Assembly: GCA_019118525.1 (NCBI GenBank)
Contig: DWYV01000015.1
Coordinates: 18,008-82,007 of the forward strand
Direction: 5' to 3'
DNA from: Candidatus Bariatricus faecipullorum
GTDB lineage: Bacteria; Bacillota; Clostridia; Lachnospirales; Lachnospiraceae
DNA length: 64,000 nucleotides
Made by a program: the position numbers and the translations under genes. This document shows positions 16,845-25,925 of the stretch, piece by piece. The notes under the pieces were generated by a model. The model was not told the origin of the DNA, searched no databases, and was given only the letters and a program-made list of their open reading frames with translations. Position 1 is the stretch's first letter. Each line of letters opens with the position of its first letter.

Positions 16845-17777
16845 TCAGTTATCTGATTCTGGTCTGTCAAAAAACATTTTTACGATTTTAAAATACTGTT
16901 CCGCTTCCTGCCAGGCGTAAACGGCGATGAAATTCCGGTTTTCATCGTACACTCTGGCCTCTTCTTTATCCTGCCAGTCCTGGAAATGATTCTCCCCCTG
17001 CCAGAGAATGTCCCCCGGCCAGAAAGGATTTCCATTACGGACAGCCTTTGCCGCTGCCGGTTTCAGATAAACCCGGGTTCTGCCGTCCAGCATCCGGTCC
17101 ACGGGAACCAGCCGTGCGGCCAGCGTCCCCGCCTCCATCTCTTCCCCGGCCCGGGCAAGAGTCAGTCCTTCTTCCCGGGTAAACCGTTCCACCCGGGTGC
17201 GCACCAGGCTTTCCATGCACCCGCCGCAGCCCAGTTTCTCGCCGATATCCTGGCAGAGGGTGCGGATATAAGTGCCTTTGGAGCAGGTGACTTCCATCCG
17301 TACCCGGGGCAGGGACACATCCAGAATCCGAATCTGATGAATCCGGACCTTCCGGGGCTTCCGCTCTACTTCTTTTCCGTCCCGGGCCAGCTCATAGAGC
17401 TTTTTCCCGTTTATTTTCAGTGCGGAGTACATGGGCGGTATCTGCTCATATTCTCCCTGGAAAGAAAGGACCTCAGCCTTTACCTGGTCCTCTGTCAGAA
17501 AAGAGGTATCCTTCTGCGTCAGTATCTTTCCAGTGCAGTCCTGGGTGTCGGTCGCCTGCCCAAGCAGGAGCACGGTCTCATAGGTCTTGTCCTTATCCGT
17601 CAGCATGTCGCAGAGACGGGTTGCCTTTCCCAGACAGACGGGCAGCACCCCCTCCGCTTCCGGATCCAGGGTGCCGGTATGTCCAATCTTTTTCTGCCCG
17701 GTTATCCGTCTCAGCTTCGCCACCACGTCGTGGGAGGTGAAGCCTTTCTCTTTATAAATGTTTAAAACTCCGTGCAT
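16845..17777 (-). CDS. truB: tRNA pseudouridine(55) synthase
   Basis: 310 residues. Catalytic motif HTGTLDPEAEGVLPV with the essential Asp at about residue 39, KATRL nearby, KGTYIRTL in the middle and a C-terminal PUA-like part. Makes pseudouridine 55 in the tRNA T-loop. Two adjacent ATG codons (17780, 17777) follow AGAGGA; the second is chosen because homologues begin with one Met before the G-[VIL]-L-N motif and it overlaps the nrnA TGA. Confidence 0.95.
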   Translation of the reverse strand: MHGVLNIYKEKGFTSHDVVAKLRRITGQKKIGHTGTLDPEAEGVLPVCLGKATRLCDMLTDKDKTYETVLLLGQATDTQDCTGKILTQKDTSFLTEDQVKAEVLSFQGEYEQIPPMYSALKINGKKLYELARDGKEVERKPRKVRIHQIRILDVSLPRVRMEVTCSKGTYIRTLCQDIGEKLGCGGCMESLVRTRVERFTREEGLTLARAGEEMEAGTLAARLVPVDRMLDGRTRVYLKPAAAKAVRNGNPFWPGDILWQGENHFQDWQDKEEARVYDENRNFIAVYAWQEAEQYFKIVKMFFDRPESDN

Positions 17778-18745
17778 CATTCCTCTTCTTCTCCCGGGCA
17801 AAGCTGTTTCTCAATCTCCCGGGAGAGATTGTTGATGACATCGTAAACCGTCCCTTTCATACTATAGCCTGCGGCACGTACATGACCGCCGCCTCCGAAA
17901 TACTGGGCGATGCGGCTGACGTCCACAGCGTCTGAGGAACGGAGACTGACTTTATAGACGCCGTTTTCCACTTCATACATGAAAATGGCCACGTCCACTC
18001 CTTTTGTCAGCTTGAGCTGGCTGACAATTCCATCCAGGTGTTTGGGCTGTACCCCATAGAATTTCATAACCTTCTTACTGATGGAAGATACAATACAGTG
18101 GCCATCCATGAAGAGAAAACTCTCCAGCAGAGAACGTCCCAGGACCTGATTCTGGGCATAGGTCTTCTCGTCAAACGTCTCGGTAATAATCCGGGAACAG
18201 TCAATTCCTTTCTCCATCAGGAACGCCGCCATCCGCATGGTTTCCGGGGAAGTGCAGGTATACCGGAACACTCCCGTGTCGTGGACGATTCCTGTATAGA
18301 GACACTCCGCAGTCTCCCGGGAAATCTTTTCTCCGGGAAGCAGCTGGCAAATCAGTTCGCAGGTGGAACTGGCGTCTCCGTGAATATAGTTTTCCGTTGC
18401 AAAAGACTGATTGCTGATATGATGGTCAATGCAGAGAGTCCGCTCTGCCCGCTTAAAGAGAGACGCGGAAAATCCCAGTCTTTCCATGTCGCCGCAGTCC
18501 AGCGCAATAAAGAGCTGGCAGTCCTTTCCTTCCGGCACTTCATGAAGAATGGTTTCGGTTCCCTGCATAAACTTCAGAGTATTGGGAATGTCTTCCAGGT
18601 ACACGCTGATTTCTTTCCCCGGATACTGTTCCCGGATATAGTTGTACACGCCCATGCAGGCGCCCACACAGTCTCCGTCGGGGCGCACATGACCGCCAAT
18701 GGCAATCCTGTCTGCTCTTTCCACTGCCTGGATTAACATACTCAT
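17777..18745 (-). CDS. nrnA: DHH-family oligoribonuclease / pAp phosphatase NrnA
   Basis: 322 residues. DHH phosphoesterase motifs: GHVRPDGDCVG near residue 18-28, ALDCGDMERLG, CIDHHISNQ, and the DHHA1 motif GGGGHVRAAGYSM near the C-terminus. Degrades short oligoribonucleotides and dephosphorylates pAp. It lies between rbfA and truB, the usual Firmicute location. Whether it also acts on pGpG from cyclic di-GMP turnover is plausible, since an EAL protein is encoded in the window, but unproven. Confidence 0.92.
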   Translation of the reverse strand: MSMLIQAVERADRIAIGGHVRPDGDCVGACMGVYNYIREQYPGKEISVYLEDIPNTLKFMQGTETILHEVPEGKDCQLFIALDCGDMERLGFSASLFKRAERTLCIDHHISNQSFATENYIHGDASSTCELICQLLPGEKISRETAECLYTGIVHDTGVFRYTCTSPETMRMAAFLMEKGIDCSRIITETFDEKTYAQNQVLGRSLLESFLFMDGHCIVSSISKKVMKFYGVQPKHLDGIVSQLKLTKGVDVAIFMYEVENGVYKVSLRSSDAVDVSRIAQYFGGGGHVRAAGYSMKGTVYDVINNLSREIEKQLCPGEEEE

Positions 18746-18747
18746 GG

Positions 18748-19119
18748 CTATTCCTCCTCTTCCCGGAGTCCTCTGGTCACATCTTCAATTTTTTTCGACA
18801 TCCGGACTCCGTATTCAATAGACTGGTCCAGCACAAAACGGATTTCCGGTGTGTTGCGCATGTTCAGTCTGTGAGCCAGCTCCCGGCGGATATATCCTTC
18901 CGCGCTCTGCAGTCCCCGGATAGTATCGGACTGGGCCTTTTCATCTCCCAGCACACTGATATAAGCCTTGCAGGTCTTCAAATCCGGAGCCACTTCTACC
19001 GTCACCACGGAAGTCATCGGGGCAATGCGGGGGTCTTTCACCCCGCCCCGGATGATGCCGGACAGCTCCCGCTGTACCTCTGTATTTACTCTTGTATTCT
19101 TAATACTGTTCTTTCTCAT
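18748..19119 (-). CDS. rbfA: Ribosome-binding factor A
   Basis: 123 residues, KH-like fold: RVNTEVQRELSGIIRGGVKDPRI at the N-terminus and LRRELAHRLNMRNTPEIRFVLD-type C-terminal block (here GYIRRELAHRLNMR and PEIRFVLD). Matures the 30S subunit. Follows infB by 21 bases. Confidence 0.96.
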   Translation of the reverse strand: MRKNSIKNTRVNTEVQRELSGIIRGGVKDPRIAPMTSVVTVEVAPDLKTCKAYISVLGDEKAQSDTIRGLQSAEGYIRRELAHRLNMRNTPEIRFVLDQSIEYGVRMSKKIEDVTRGLREEEE

Positions 19120-19140
19120 AATTCCAACTGCCTTTCCGGC

Positions 19141-21870
19141 CTAGCGCGGAATCTCCACCATCTTGAAGGCCTCCACGCTGTCGCCTTCCTTCACGTCGTT
19201 GAACCGCTCAAATACAAAACCACATTCATAGCCGGCACGGACTTCCTTTACGTCGTCCTTGAATCTTCTCAGGGAAGCCAGTTTTCCATCGTAGATAACG
19301 ATGCCGTCCCGGACAATCCGGGTCTGGCAGTCCCGCTCAAAGATACCGTCGGTCACGTAGGCGCCCGCAATGGTTCCCACGCCGGAAGCCTTAAAGGTCT
19401 GCCGTACTTCTGCATGACCCAGTACTTTTTCTTCGTATACCGGCTCCAGCATACCCTTCATGGCAGCTTCCACATCCTCGATGGCATTGTAGATAACCCG
19501 GTAAAGCCGCATATCCACGCCTTCTCTTTCCGCCGTCTCCTTGGCAGCCGCGTCAGGCCGCACATTGAAGCCGATGATAATGGCGTTGGAAGCGGAGGCC
19601 AGGGTTACGTCGGATTCGTTGATGGCTCCTACACCGCCGTGGATAATCTTGATAACCACTTCGTCGTTGGAAAGCTTCAGAAGGCTCTGCTTCAGTGCTT
19701 CCACGGAACCCTGTACGTCCGCTTTTACCACGATGCCCAGTTCCTTTAAGTTTCCTTCCTGAATCTGGTTGAACAGGTCATCCAGGGACATTCTCTGTCT
19801 GGTGTCATCCAGCAGTTTTTCCCTGCCCTGGGAGATAAAGGTTTCGGCAAAGTTACGGGCCTCTTTTTCATTTCCGCAGCCTACCAGTACTTCTCCTGCA
19901 TTGGGCACGTCGTTCAGTCCCAGAATTTCCACCGGCATGGACGGTCCGGCTTCTTTTACCCGCCGTCCTTTGTCGTCCATCATGGCACGGACTTTTCCGT
20001 GAGCGGAGCCTGCTGCTACCGGGTCGCCAATCCGCAGGGTTCCTTTCTGTACCAGCACCGTGGCCACGGGACCTTTTCCTTTATCCAGCTCTGCCTCGAT
20101 GACCAGTCCTCTTGCCCGGCGGTTGGGATTGGCTTTCAGTTCCATTACCTCTGCCGTCAGAAGAATCATCTCCAGCAGTTCGTCAATGCCGTCCCCGGTC
20201 TTGGCGGATACGGGAACAAAAATGGTGCTTCCGCCCCAGTCCTCGGGAATCAGTTCGTATTCGGTCAGTTCTTGTTTTACACGCTCAATATTCGCGCTTG
20301 GTTTGTCAATTTTGTTGACAGCCACGATAATCTCAATGCCGGCTGCCTTGGCATGGTTGATAGCCTCTACTGTCTGGGGCATTACGCCGTCGTCCGCGGC
20401 AACTACCAGAATGGCAATATCCGTGGAGTTGGCTCCCCGCATACGCATGGCGGTGAACGCCTCATGTCCCGGAGTATCCAGGAACGTAATCTTCTCTCCG
20501 TTGATGGTTACCACGGAAGCACCGATGTGCTGGGTAATGCCGCCGGCTTCTCCCTCGATAACATGTGTATGACGGATAGCGTCCAGCAGGGAAGTCTTTC
20601 CATGGTCAACATGACCCATGACACAGACAACCGGAGGACGTTTCTTCATTTTCTTTTCGTCCTCTTCTTCCTCCTTCAGCAGCTCCTCGATAACATCCAC
20701 GGTTTCTTCCTTCTCGCAGAGGATATCGTAATCCAGCGCGATTTCTTCCGCTGTATCGTAATCCACTTCCTGGTTCACCGTCACTACTTTTCCCTGAAGG
20801 AACAGCTTCTTGATAATTGCGGAAGCCTGCACCTTCATTTTGTCTGCCAGTTCCTGGATGGTCAGTTTCTCCGGAATCGTAATCTGCTTAATCTGCTCTT
20901 CCTTCGGTTCCTTCTTCGGCTGAGGTCTGGACGGCATCTTCGCCTGAGGCGTATTTCTGCCCTTCTTGCCCTTTGGCATTCTGTCTTCGTTTTCCTCATT
21001 CCGGTAATCTTTTTTCTTATATGCGTCCTTGGGTTTGGAACGGCTGGGTTTCTGCTCGGAAATTGCCGGAGCCGGAATCGCCGGTCCGGACTTTCTGCGG
21101 TCATCCCTTCTGTCCCGTCTCTGCCCGTCTCTTTGTCCATCTCTTTGTCCGTCTCTCTGGCCGTCCCTTCTGGAATCGCCCTGACGGAAACCGCCTCTTC
21201 TGTCCTCGCCGGAGCGGCCGGAACCTCTTCTGTCGGAATCCTGGCGGAAGCCTCCTCTTCTGTCGCCGTCCTGCCGGTTTCCGCCCTGACGTCTCTCGCC
21301 TTCCGGACGTGTTCCCTGACGGCGTTCTCCTTCCTGCCGTCTTCCTTCTTCCGGACGGCCTCCCTGACGTCTGTCGGAATCCGGACGGGAACCTCCCTGG
21401 CGTCTTTCACCTTCCTGCCGGAAGCCGGAGGCTCTTCTCTCGTTTTCCGGACGGGCCAGGCGGTCCCGGGAGCCTTCTCCCTGACGGCGTTCTCCTTCCG
21501 GACGTGCCCCCTGACGGCGTTCTCCTTCCGGACGTGCCCCCTGACGGCGCTCGCCCTCCGGGCGGGAACCTCCCTGACGTCTGTCTCCTTCCGGACGGGA
21601 GCCTTTTCCGCCTGGACGGCGTCCGCCGCCCTGGGTATTCTGGGGCCGGAAAACCCGGACCACATTTTTCTTCTTCGGCGCCTCTGTTTTCTCCTCTGCC
21701 GTCTCCGGCTTTCTCGGAGCCGCAAACTTTCTCATGGATTCAATCTGCTCCTCAGAAAGAGTGCTCATATGGCTTGCCGCATCTATCCCCTGCTCTCTCA
21801 GCATGGCGAGCATTTCCTTGTTGGTCTTGTTCAGTTCTTTTGCCAGCTCATATACTCTCAGTTTTGACAT
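19141..21870 (-). CDS. infB: Translation initiation factor IF-2
   Basis: 909 residues, long for IF-2. An N-terminal IF2N subdomain (about 1-50) is followed by a 200-residue Arg/Gly/Glu-rich repeat region (75-250), a second IF2N-like domain (about 335-390), the GTPase domain ([21 protein letters not shown]) and domains II-IV. Delivers fMet-tRNA to the 30S subunit. The extra length lies in the repeat region. The operon order nusA-ylxR-ylxQ-infB-rbfA is the classic one. Confidence 0.98.
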   Translation of the reverse strand: MSKLRVYELAKELNKTNKEMLAMLREQGIDAASHMSTLSEEQIESMRKFAAPRKPETAEEKTEAPKKKNVVRVFRPQNTQGGGRRPGGKGSRPEGDRRQGGSRPEGERRQGARPEGERRQGARPEGERRQGEGSRDRLARPENERRASGFRQEGERRQGGSRPDSDRRQGGRPEEGRRQEGERRQGTRPEGERRQGGNRQDGDRRGGFRQDSDRRGSGRSGEDRRGGFRQGDSRRDGQRDGQRDGQRDGQRRDRRDDRRKSGPAIPAPAISEQKPSRSKPKDAYKKKDYRNEENEDRMPKGKKGRNTPQAKMPSRPQPKKEPKEEQIKQITIPEKLTIQELADKMKVQASAIIKKLFLQGKVVTVNQEVDYDTAEEIALDYDILCEKEETVDVIEELLKEEEEDEKKMKKRPPVVCVMGHVDHGKTSLLDAIRHTHVIEGEAGGITQHIGASVVTINGEKITFLDTPGHEAFTAMRMRGANSTDIAILVVAADDGVMPQTVEAINHAKAAGIEIIVAVNKIDKPSANIERVKQELTEYELIPEDWGGSTIFVPVSAKTGDGIDELLEMILLTAEVMELKANPNRRARGLVIEAELDKGKGPVATVLVQKGTLRIGDPVAAGSAHGKVRAMMDDKGRRVKEAGPSMPVEILGLNDVPNAGEVLVGCGNEKEARNFAETFISQGREKLLDDTRQRMSLDDLFNQIQEGNLKELGIVVKADVQGSVEALKQSLLKLSNDEVVIKIIHGGVGAINESDVTLASASNAIIIGFNVRPDAAAKETAEREGVDMRLYRVIYNAIEDVEAAMKGMLEPVYEEKVLGHAEVRQTFKASGVGTIAGAYVTDGIFERDCQTRIVRDGIVIYDGKLASLRRFKDDVKEVRAGYECGFVFERFNDVKEGDSVEAFKMVEIPR
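21121..21648. repeat. Tandem coding repeats in the infB N-terminal region
   Basis: Degenerate 30-base tandem units encode about ten-residue repeats of the type [10 protein letters not shown], drifting to [10 protein letters not shown] and then to QRDGQRDG. Two neighbouring 30-base units at 21480-21545 are almost identical. Such a tract is prone to length variation by slippage. Confidence 0.85.
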
Positions 21871-21883
21871 TCAACTACCTCCT

Positions 21884-22207
21884 TTATGCAACCGTATCTT
21901 CTGTTTGATTCAAACGTTTCCGGATTTCTTTTGCAAATCCGTCGTCCGTCACCGCAAGCGACGCACGGAATTCTCTGCCTATTGCATGACCCAGAGTATC
22001 TTTATCTCCGTAAATACAGAAAGGTACCTGATAAAACTCACACATATTCCGGAATTTCTTCTTTGTGGCCTCCGAAGCATCCCCTGCCAGTACAACCAGG
22101 CAGGCGCCACCGCTTTTTACTTCTGTCTCCGTCAGAAATTCACCGCTTTTTACTTTGCCCGCCTTCATGGCCAGGCCAATCATCTGCAATACTCTATCTC
22201 TGTTCAA
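21884..22207 (-). CDS. L7Ae/L30e-family RNA-binding protein YlxQ
   Basis: 107 residues with the L7Ae-like pattern: IGLAMKAGKVKSGEF, GGACLVVLAGDASEATKKK, then YGDKDTLGHAIGRE. Homologue of Bacillus YlxQ, a likely K-turn or ribosomal RNA binder of unknown precise role. Start overlaps the end of ylxR by 14 bases and infB follows 13 bases later. Confidence 0.9.
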   Translation of the reverse strand: MNRDRVLQMIGLAMKAGKVKSGEFLTETEVKSGGACLVVLAGDASEATKKKFRNMCEFYQVPFCIYGDKDTLGHAIGREFRASLAVTDDGFAKEIRKRLNQTEDTVA

Positions 22208-22472
22208 GCTCTGTCAGCTCCTTCTGTAAGTTCTGGTATACTTCCTCGGGAATCGCCTGCTTAAAAGAACGCTCCAGTCCTCTGCTTTTCACCGCTTTTT
22301 CCAGGCATTCCCCATTGCGGCACAGATAGGCGCCCCGGCCGTTTTTTCTTCCGGTTTCATCCAGGCAGAACTCGCCTTCCGGAGTCCGTATCACACGGAG
22401 CAGCTCTTTTTTTGGTTTCATTTCCTGACAGCCCACGCATCTGCGCATGGGAATCTTTCTGGCTGTACCCAC
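22194..22472 (-). CDS. rnpM: YlxR family protein (RnpM, RNase P modulator)
   Basis: 92 residues, DUF448. N-terminal PMRRCVGCQEMKPKKELLRV and GRGAYLCRNGECLEKA carry the conserved cysteines and basic surface. YlxR has been reported to bind and modulate RNase P and to act in gene regulation in Firmicutes. Lies between nusA and ylxQ as usual. Confidence 0.92.
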   Translation of the reverse strand: MGTARKIPMRRCVGCQEMKPKKELLRVIRTPEGEFCLDETGRKNGRGAYLCRNGECLEKAVKSRGLERSFKQAIPEEVYQNLQKELTELEQR

Positions 22473-22490
22473 ACGAATCCCTCCTGTCGT

Positions 22491-23687
22491 TTATTCTTCG
22501 TATAAATCCAGGTCCGGTTCTGCGTCATCTGCGCCGTCTTCTTCCCAGCCGGCGCCTTCCTGATAATCCTCTCCGGAATAGTCCTCCTCCGGATAACCGT
22601 CCTCTTCGTATTCCTCTGCCATATCCATGTAGTTGGCCGGAAGTTCTCCGGACTCGATGGCCTGAGTCTCGCTCTTGATGTCAATCTTGTATCCGGTCAG
22701 ACGGGCCGCCAGACGGGCATTCTGTCCTTCTTTTCCGATTGCCAGGGAAAGCTGATAATCCGGTACGATTACGCTGGCCGTCTTTTCATCCGGGTCTGCC
22801 GCCACGGAGATAACTTTGGCCGGACTCAGCGCGTTTTCAATGAGAAGAGCCGGATTGTCGCTCCAGTTGATAATGTCAATCTTTTCTCCCCTCAGTTCAT
22901 TTACCACAGCGTTTACACGGGCGCCGTTCATACCTACACAGGCTCCAACCGGGTCTACGTCCGGGTCATTGGACCATACTGCGATTTTTGTACGGGAACC
23001 TGCCTCCCGCGCGATGCTTTTTATCTCTACGATGCCGTCCCTCACTTCCGTCACTTCCGACTCGAAAAGCCGTTTTACCAGTTCCGGATGGGTACGGGAC
23101 ACCAGAATCTTCGGTCCTTTTGTCGTGTCTTTTACTTCCACCACATACAGTTTTATCCGTTCCGTAGGCTGGAAGACTTCGCCTTTTACCTGCTCGTTCT
23201 CTGTCAGCATGGCGTCTGCCTTGCCCAGATTGATGCTGATGTTCTTTCCTACATAGCGCTGAACGATTCCGGTAACGATATCTTTTTCTTTTTCAAAATA
23301 CTGGTCGTAAATAACCTTTCTCTCTTCTTCCCGGATTTTCTGGAGAATCAGGTTCTTGGCATTCTGAGTGGCAATCCGGCCAAAGGATTTGGACTCCACC
23401 GGAATCTGGACAATGTCGCCCAGCTCATATTTGGAGTCAATCTCTTTTGCCTTCTCCAGGCTGATTTCCTCCACATCGTCCTCCACCTGCTCTACTACGG
23501 TTTTTTCCTGAATCAGGGAGTAATCGCAGGTCTCTCTGTCCATGATTACCCTGATGTTGTCTGCCTTTCCAAAATGATTCTTGCAGGCGTTAATCAGCGA
23601 GTTTTCGATGGCGTCAATCAGTTTTTCCCTGCTGATATCCTTTTCCTGCTCCAGAATAGTAAGTGCCTCCATTAATTCTGTATTCAT
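22491..23687 (-). CDS. nusA: Transcription termination/antitermination factor NusA
   Basis: 398 residues: N-terminal RNA polymerase-binding domain (about 1-135), S1 (about 136-200), and two KH domains (about 205-345) with the NSIVGACVG-type motif seen as DPVGACVGMNGARVNAVV and the second as AIGKEGQNARLAARLTG. The tail after about 350 is strongly acidic with many Glu, Asp and Tyr and lacks the C-terminal helical repeats of proteobacterial NusA, as in other Firmicutes. AGGAGG precedes ATG 23687. Confidence 0.97.
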   Translation of the reverse strand: MNTELMEALTILEQEKDISREKLIDAIENSLINACKNHFGKADNIRVIMDRETCDYSLIQEKTVVEQVEDDVEEISLEKAKEIDSKYELGDIVQIPVESKSFGRIATQNAKNLILQKIREEERKVIYDQYFEKEKDIVTGIVQRYVGKNISINLGKADAMLTENEQVKGEVFQPTERIKLYVVEVKDTTKGPKILVSRTHPELVKRLFESEVTEVRDGIVEIKSIAREAGSRTKIAVWSNDPDVDPVGACVGMNGARVNAVVNELRGEKIDIINWSDNPALLIENALSPAKVISVAADPDEKTASVIVPDYQLSLAIGKEGQNARLAARLTGYKIDIKSETQAIESGELPANYMDMAEEYEEDGYPEEDYSGEDYQEGAGWEEDGADDAEPDLDLYEE

Positions 23688-23705
23688 TTTTTCTTTCCTC
23701 CTGTT

Positions 23706-24173
23706 TTAAAAATCAAACGCAAGACGAACCAGGGCGACATCGCTCCGGGAAAACTGTCCCTCGGTTCCGTCCTCATATTCTATGGTAATGGTATCTTTGT
23801 CATACGCTTTCAGAATCCCCGTGAATTCTTTCTGTCTGTCGATGGCCCGGTAGGTCCGGATTTCCACCTCTTCACCGATACTCCTCTCAAAATCCCGTTC
23901 TTTTTTCAGCGGCCTTCCCAGTCCCGGTGAACTGACTTCCAGGATATAGGCGCCTTCCACGAAATCTTTCTCATCCAGAAGGTCGGAAAGCTCCCGGCTG
24001 ACCACCTCGCAGTCATCTACCATGATTCCCCCCGGCTTATCGATGTAAGCCCGCAAATACCAGTTGCTTCCTTCCTTTACATATTCCACATCCCAAAGCT
24101 CAAAGCCGTACTTTTCCAGGATGGGCAGAAGCAGCTCTTCTGTTTTCTGTTCATACTCTTCTCTTCTTGACAA
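23706..24173 (-). CDS. rimP: Ribosome maturation factor RimP, TTG start
   Basis: 155 residues. The N-terminal domain holds YGFELWDVEYVKEGSNWYL and DCEVVSRELSDLLDE; the SH3-like C-terminal domain begins with a VSSPGLGRPL motif. Helps assemble the 30S subunit. The reading frame continues upstream to 24257, but that part lies in an inverted-repeat element; TTG at 24173 has AGAAAGGAAG in front and gives the family length. First gene of the rimP-nusA-infB cluster. Confidence 0.92.
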   Translation of the reverse strand: MSRREEYEQKTEELLLPILEKYGFELWDVEYVKEGSNWYLRAYIDKPGGIMVDDCEVVSRELSDLLDEKDFVEGAYILEVSSPGLGRPLKKERDFERSIGEEVEIRTYRAIDRQKEFTGILKAYDKDTITIEYEDGTEGQFSRSDVALVRLAFDF

Positions 24174-24222
24174 TCTGAACTTCCTTTCTGCTTTACACTT
24201 TGCACTGTCACTTGTACTGTCG

Positions 24223-24269
24223 CGATTCACAGCTGCTCTGCCCGCCATGCGCGGCATGGCTGTGAATCG
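24223..24269. repeat. Inverted repeat in the rimP leader
   Basis: 11-bp perfect arms CGATTCACAGC (24223-24233) and GCTGTGAATCG (24259-24269) enclose a smaller palindrome-like stretch CATGCGCGGCATG. Its design, short perfect terminal arms around inner dyads, resembles the larger element at 34189-34357, though the sequences differ. Confidence 0.6.
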
Positions 24270-24284
24270 TTACGTCTTTTATCC

Positions 24285-24317
24285 CAAAAAGAAGAGTGAA
24301 CTTTCGTCCACTCTTCT
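24285..24317 (-). terminator. Intrinsic terminator in the rimP leader
   Basis: A 9-bp perfect stem AGAAGAGTG with a 10-base loop (24290-24317) followed on the minus strand by TTTTT. It lies downstream of the promoter at 24344 and upstream of rimP, so it acts inside the leader as well as ending transcripts from the 24390 gene. Confidence 0.8.
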
Positions 24318-24343
24318 GCCGGGTTTCTTATGTAACTTTAATT

Positions 24344-24372
24344 AGCATAGCACTTCCTGCCGGAAAAATCAA
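24344..24372 (-). promoter_or_regulatory. Promoter of the rimP-nusA-infB cluster
   Basis: Minus strand TTGATT, 17-base spacer, TATGCT, about 170 bases before the rimP start. The terminator and the inverted repeat both lie in the transcribed leader. Confidence 0.6.
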
Positions 24373-24389
24373 GTACTATCTTACTTTTC

Positions 24390-24932
24390 TTACTCAGTTT
24401 CTCCCGCAAGTCTCTGGTTTTCTTCATACACATCCTGCCAGGTTCCTTCCATGGCTTCCCGGTGGTTGGCCGCTTTCAAATCCTGCACCCAGTCCTCCAT
24501 CCATATCTGCGCATCCTCGTCTCCGCTGGTATACTGCTCCAGAAAGCGTTCCGGATGCCGCACCAGGTCTTTCATGGCACGAAAAGCGTCTTCGTTTCTC
24601 TGTTTCAGGGATGCTCCGCTCTGCGGGGAATTCGGCACGCCTCCTGCAGATTTCTGCAGTTCCTCCCGGCAGTCCTCCAGCTCTCTGGCACAGTCGTCAA
24701 AAGCAGCCAGGTAAGCGTTTAAAGCCTCCGTCTCTTTCTGGCCCGTCGTACTCTTCGCCGTCAGAGGCAGCCGGTAACCGGTATCCCCCTGACTGGCCTC
24801 CAGCGCTCTCCGGATGCGGGAACTGTCGTTCATAATCCGCCCGGAATCAAACCCCAGCAGAAACCCTGCCAGCCAGACCAGAATCAGTCCCAGCGCTGCA
24901 AAAATCCGTCCGGTTCGACCTTTCTTTTTCAC
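24390..24932 (-). CDS. Unknown membrane-anchored helical protein
   Basis: 180 residues, not recognised. A basic N-terminus and one membrane helix (about 10-29) are followed by a helical, charged soluble part with residues 75-105 predicted coil-rich (LNAYLAAFDDCARELEDCREEL) and Trp-rich stretches near 145-170. The layout suggests an anchor with the soluble part outside the cell, but this is inference. It follows the J-like protein gene by 18 bases and ends the parE-parC-hscC-J operon, so it may work with the Hsp70/J pair. Confidence 0.75.
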   Translation of the reverse strand: MKKKGRTGRIFAALGLILVWLAGFLLGFDSGRIMNDSSRIRRALEASQGDTGYRLPLTAKSTTGQKETEALNAYLAAFDDCARELEDCREELQKSAGGVPNSPQSGASLKQRNEDAFRAMKDLVRHPERFLEQYTSGDEDAQIWMEDWVQDLKAANHREAMEGTWQDVYEENQRLAGETE

Positions 24933-24950
24933 CGGTTTTCCCTCCTCTTC

Positions 24951-25925
24951 CTAGAAAATCAGTCCGGCCGCCAGACCGGTAACAGTTCCCAGAATGGCAC
25001 ATCCTGCCACAAGCAGTACGTACAGCAGGATTCTCAGCCACAGGGGACTGCGCTTTTTTTCTGCTTCCGCAGGCGGTTTGGGTTTTCCCTGTCCCGGCCG
25101 GCCTTCCTGCCAGGTGCCGTACCCGCCGCTTCGGCTTCCATATTCCGGTTCCGGAGATTTTTCCTGCTTTTCGGGCGTCCCCTGCTTCTCAGGCGCCCCG
25201 GTTCCGGGCTGTTCCTTTTCCGGCATCCCGGTCTGAGGCGGTTTCTTTTCCGGCGCCGTCTCTTCCTCCCGGGTGAGCGCTTCCATATACTCCCCATAGG
25301 GAAACCGGCCCAGTCCGGCCGCTTCTCCGGAAAACCGGAGTCCGTCCAGGGAGGCAAAATACTGCCATACCCGAAGCGGAAAGGTGTGGTGGCTCTGTAG
25401 GAACGTATACCAGGCCTCCACAAACTCCCGGGTAGAAAGCACCTGGAAGTACCCCCGCACCTCAAAGATATCCCTCCACCGGTAGAGCTTTCCTCTCTCC
25501 TGCTCCTGACTGTAAAGTGCCCGGCAGTGCCCCATGATTCTGCGGACTGCCTGCGCCAGGCCGGCATTGTCCATGGAAGCTCCCGCTATCCGGCTGAAGG
25601 ACTCCTGCCAGTCTTCCGGCAAAGGCGGTTCCTCTTCCCGGTCTTCTTCCTCTGTAGCTACCAGCTCTTCCTCTGTCCCGGATTCCGCAGGACCGCCTTC
25701 CGCCTGCACGAGCTCCTCGGCCATGGGGGATTCCAGCGCGAATTCTCCCTGACCGCTTTCGGGATTTCTGGCCCAGGCCAGCGCCATCTGGTAGGCGTCG
25801 TGAAGCCGCTTAAACTCTTCCGGCTGTTCCTCCGGATGGAACTGACGGCTTTTTGCCGCATAGGCTTTCCGGATGGCCCGGATTTCCGTTGTGGGGTCGA
25901 TGCCAAGAATTTCGAAACAGTTCAT
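24951..25925 (-). CDS. Membrane-anchored J-like domain protein (HPE instead of HPD)
   Basis: 324 residues. Residues 1-55 read as a J domain: CFEILGIDPTTEIRAIRKAY, then FHPEEQPEEFKRLHDAYQMAL. The invariant HPD is HPE at 30-32. A Glu-rich linker, a helical middle domain with several Trp (about 110-220), a Pro/Glu/Lys-rich linker and one C-terminal membrane helix (about 294-323) follow, so it is probably tail-anchored with the J-like domain in the cytosol. ATG 25925 overlaps the Hsp70 stop (TAATG) with GGAGGAG upstream. The likely partner is the adjacent Hsp70. Confidence 0.82.
   Translation of the reverse strand: MNCFEILGIDPTTEIRAIRKAYAAKSRQFHPEEQPEEFKRLHDAYQMALAWARNPESGQGEFALESPMAEELVQAEGGPAESGTEEELVATEEEDREEEPPLPEDWQESFSRIAGASMDNAGLAQAVRRIMGHCRALYSQEQERGKLYRWRDIFEVRGYFQVLSTREFVEAWYTFLQSHHTFPLRVWQYFASLDGLRFSGEAAGLGRFPYGEYMEALTREEETAPEKKPPQTGMPEKEQPGTGAPEKQGTPEKQEKSPEPEYGSRSGGYGTWQEGRPGQGKPKPPAEAEKKRSPLWLRILLYVLLVAGCAILGTVTGLAAGLIF

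Noticed and set aside
16832..16870. Longer start of ribF
   Set aside because: Would overlap truB and lacks a ribosome binding site; ATG 16831 has GAGGAGAC.
21121..21648. CRISPR-like array of regular repeats
   Set aside because: The roughly 30-base periodic units are in frame and encode the IF-2 linker with no unique spacers, so this is a coding repeat.
24174..24257. 28-codon extension of rimP
   Set aside because: Lies in the inverted-repeat element and has no similarity to the family; TTG 24173 fits length and ribosome binding site.
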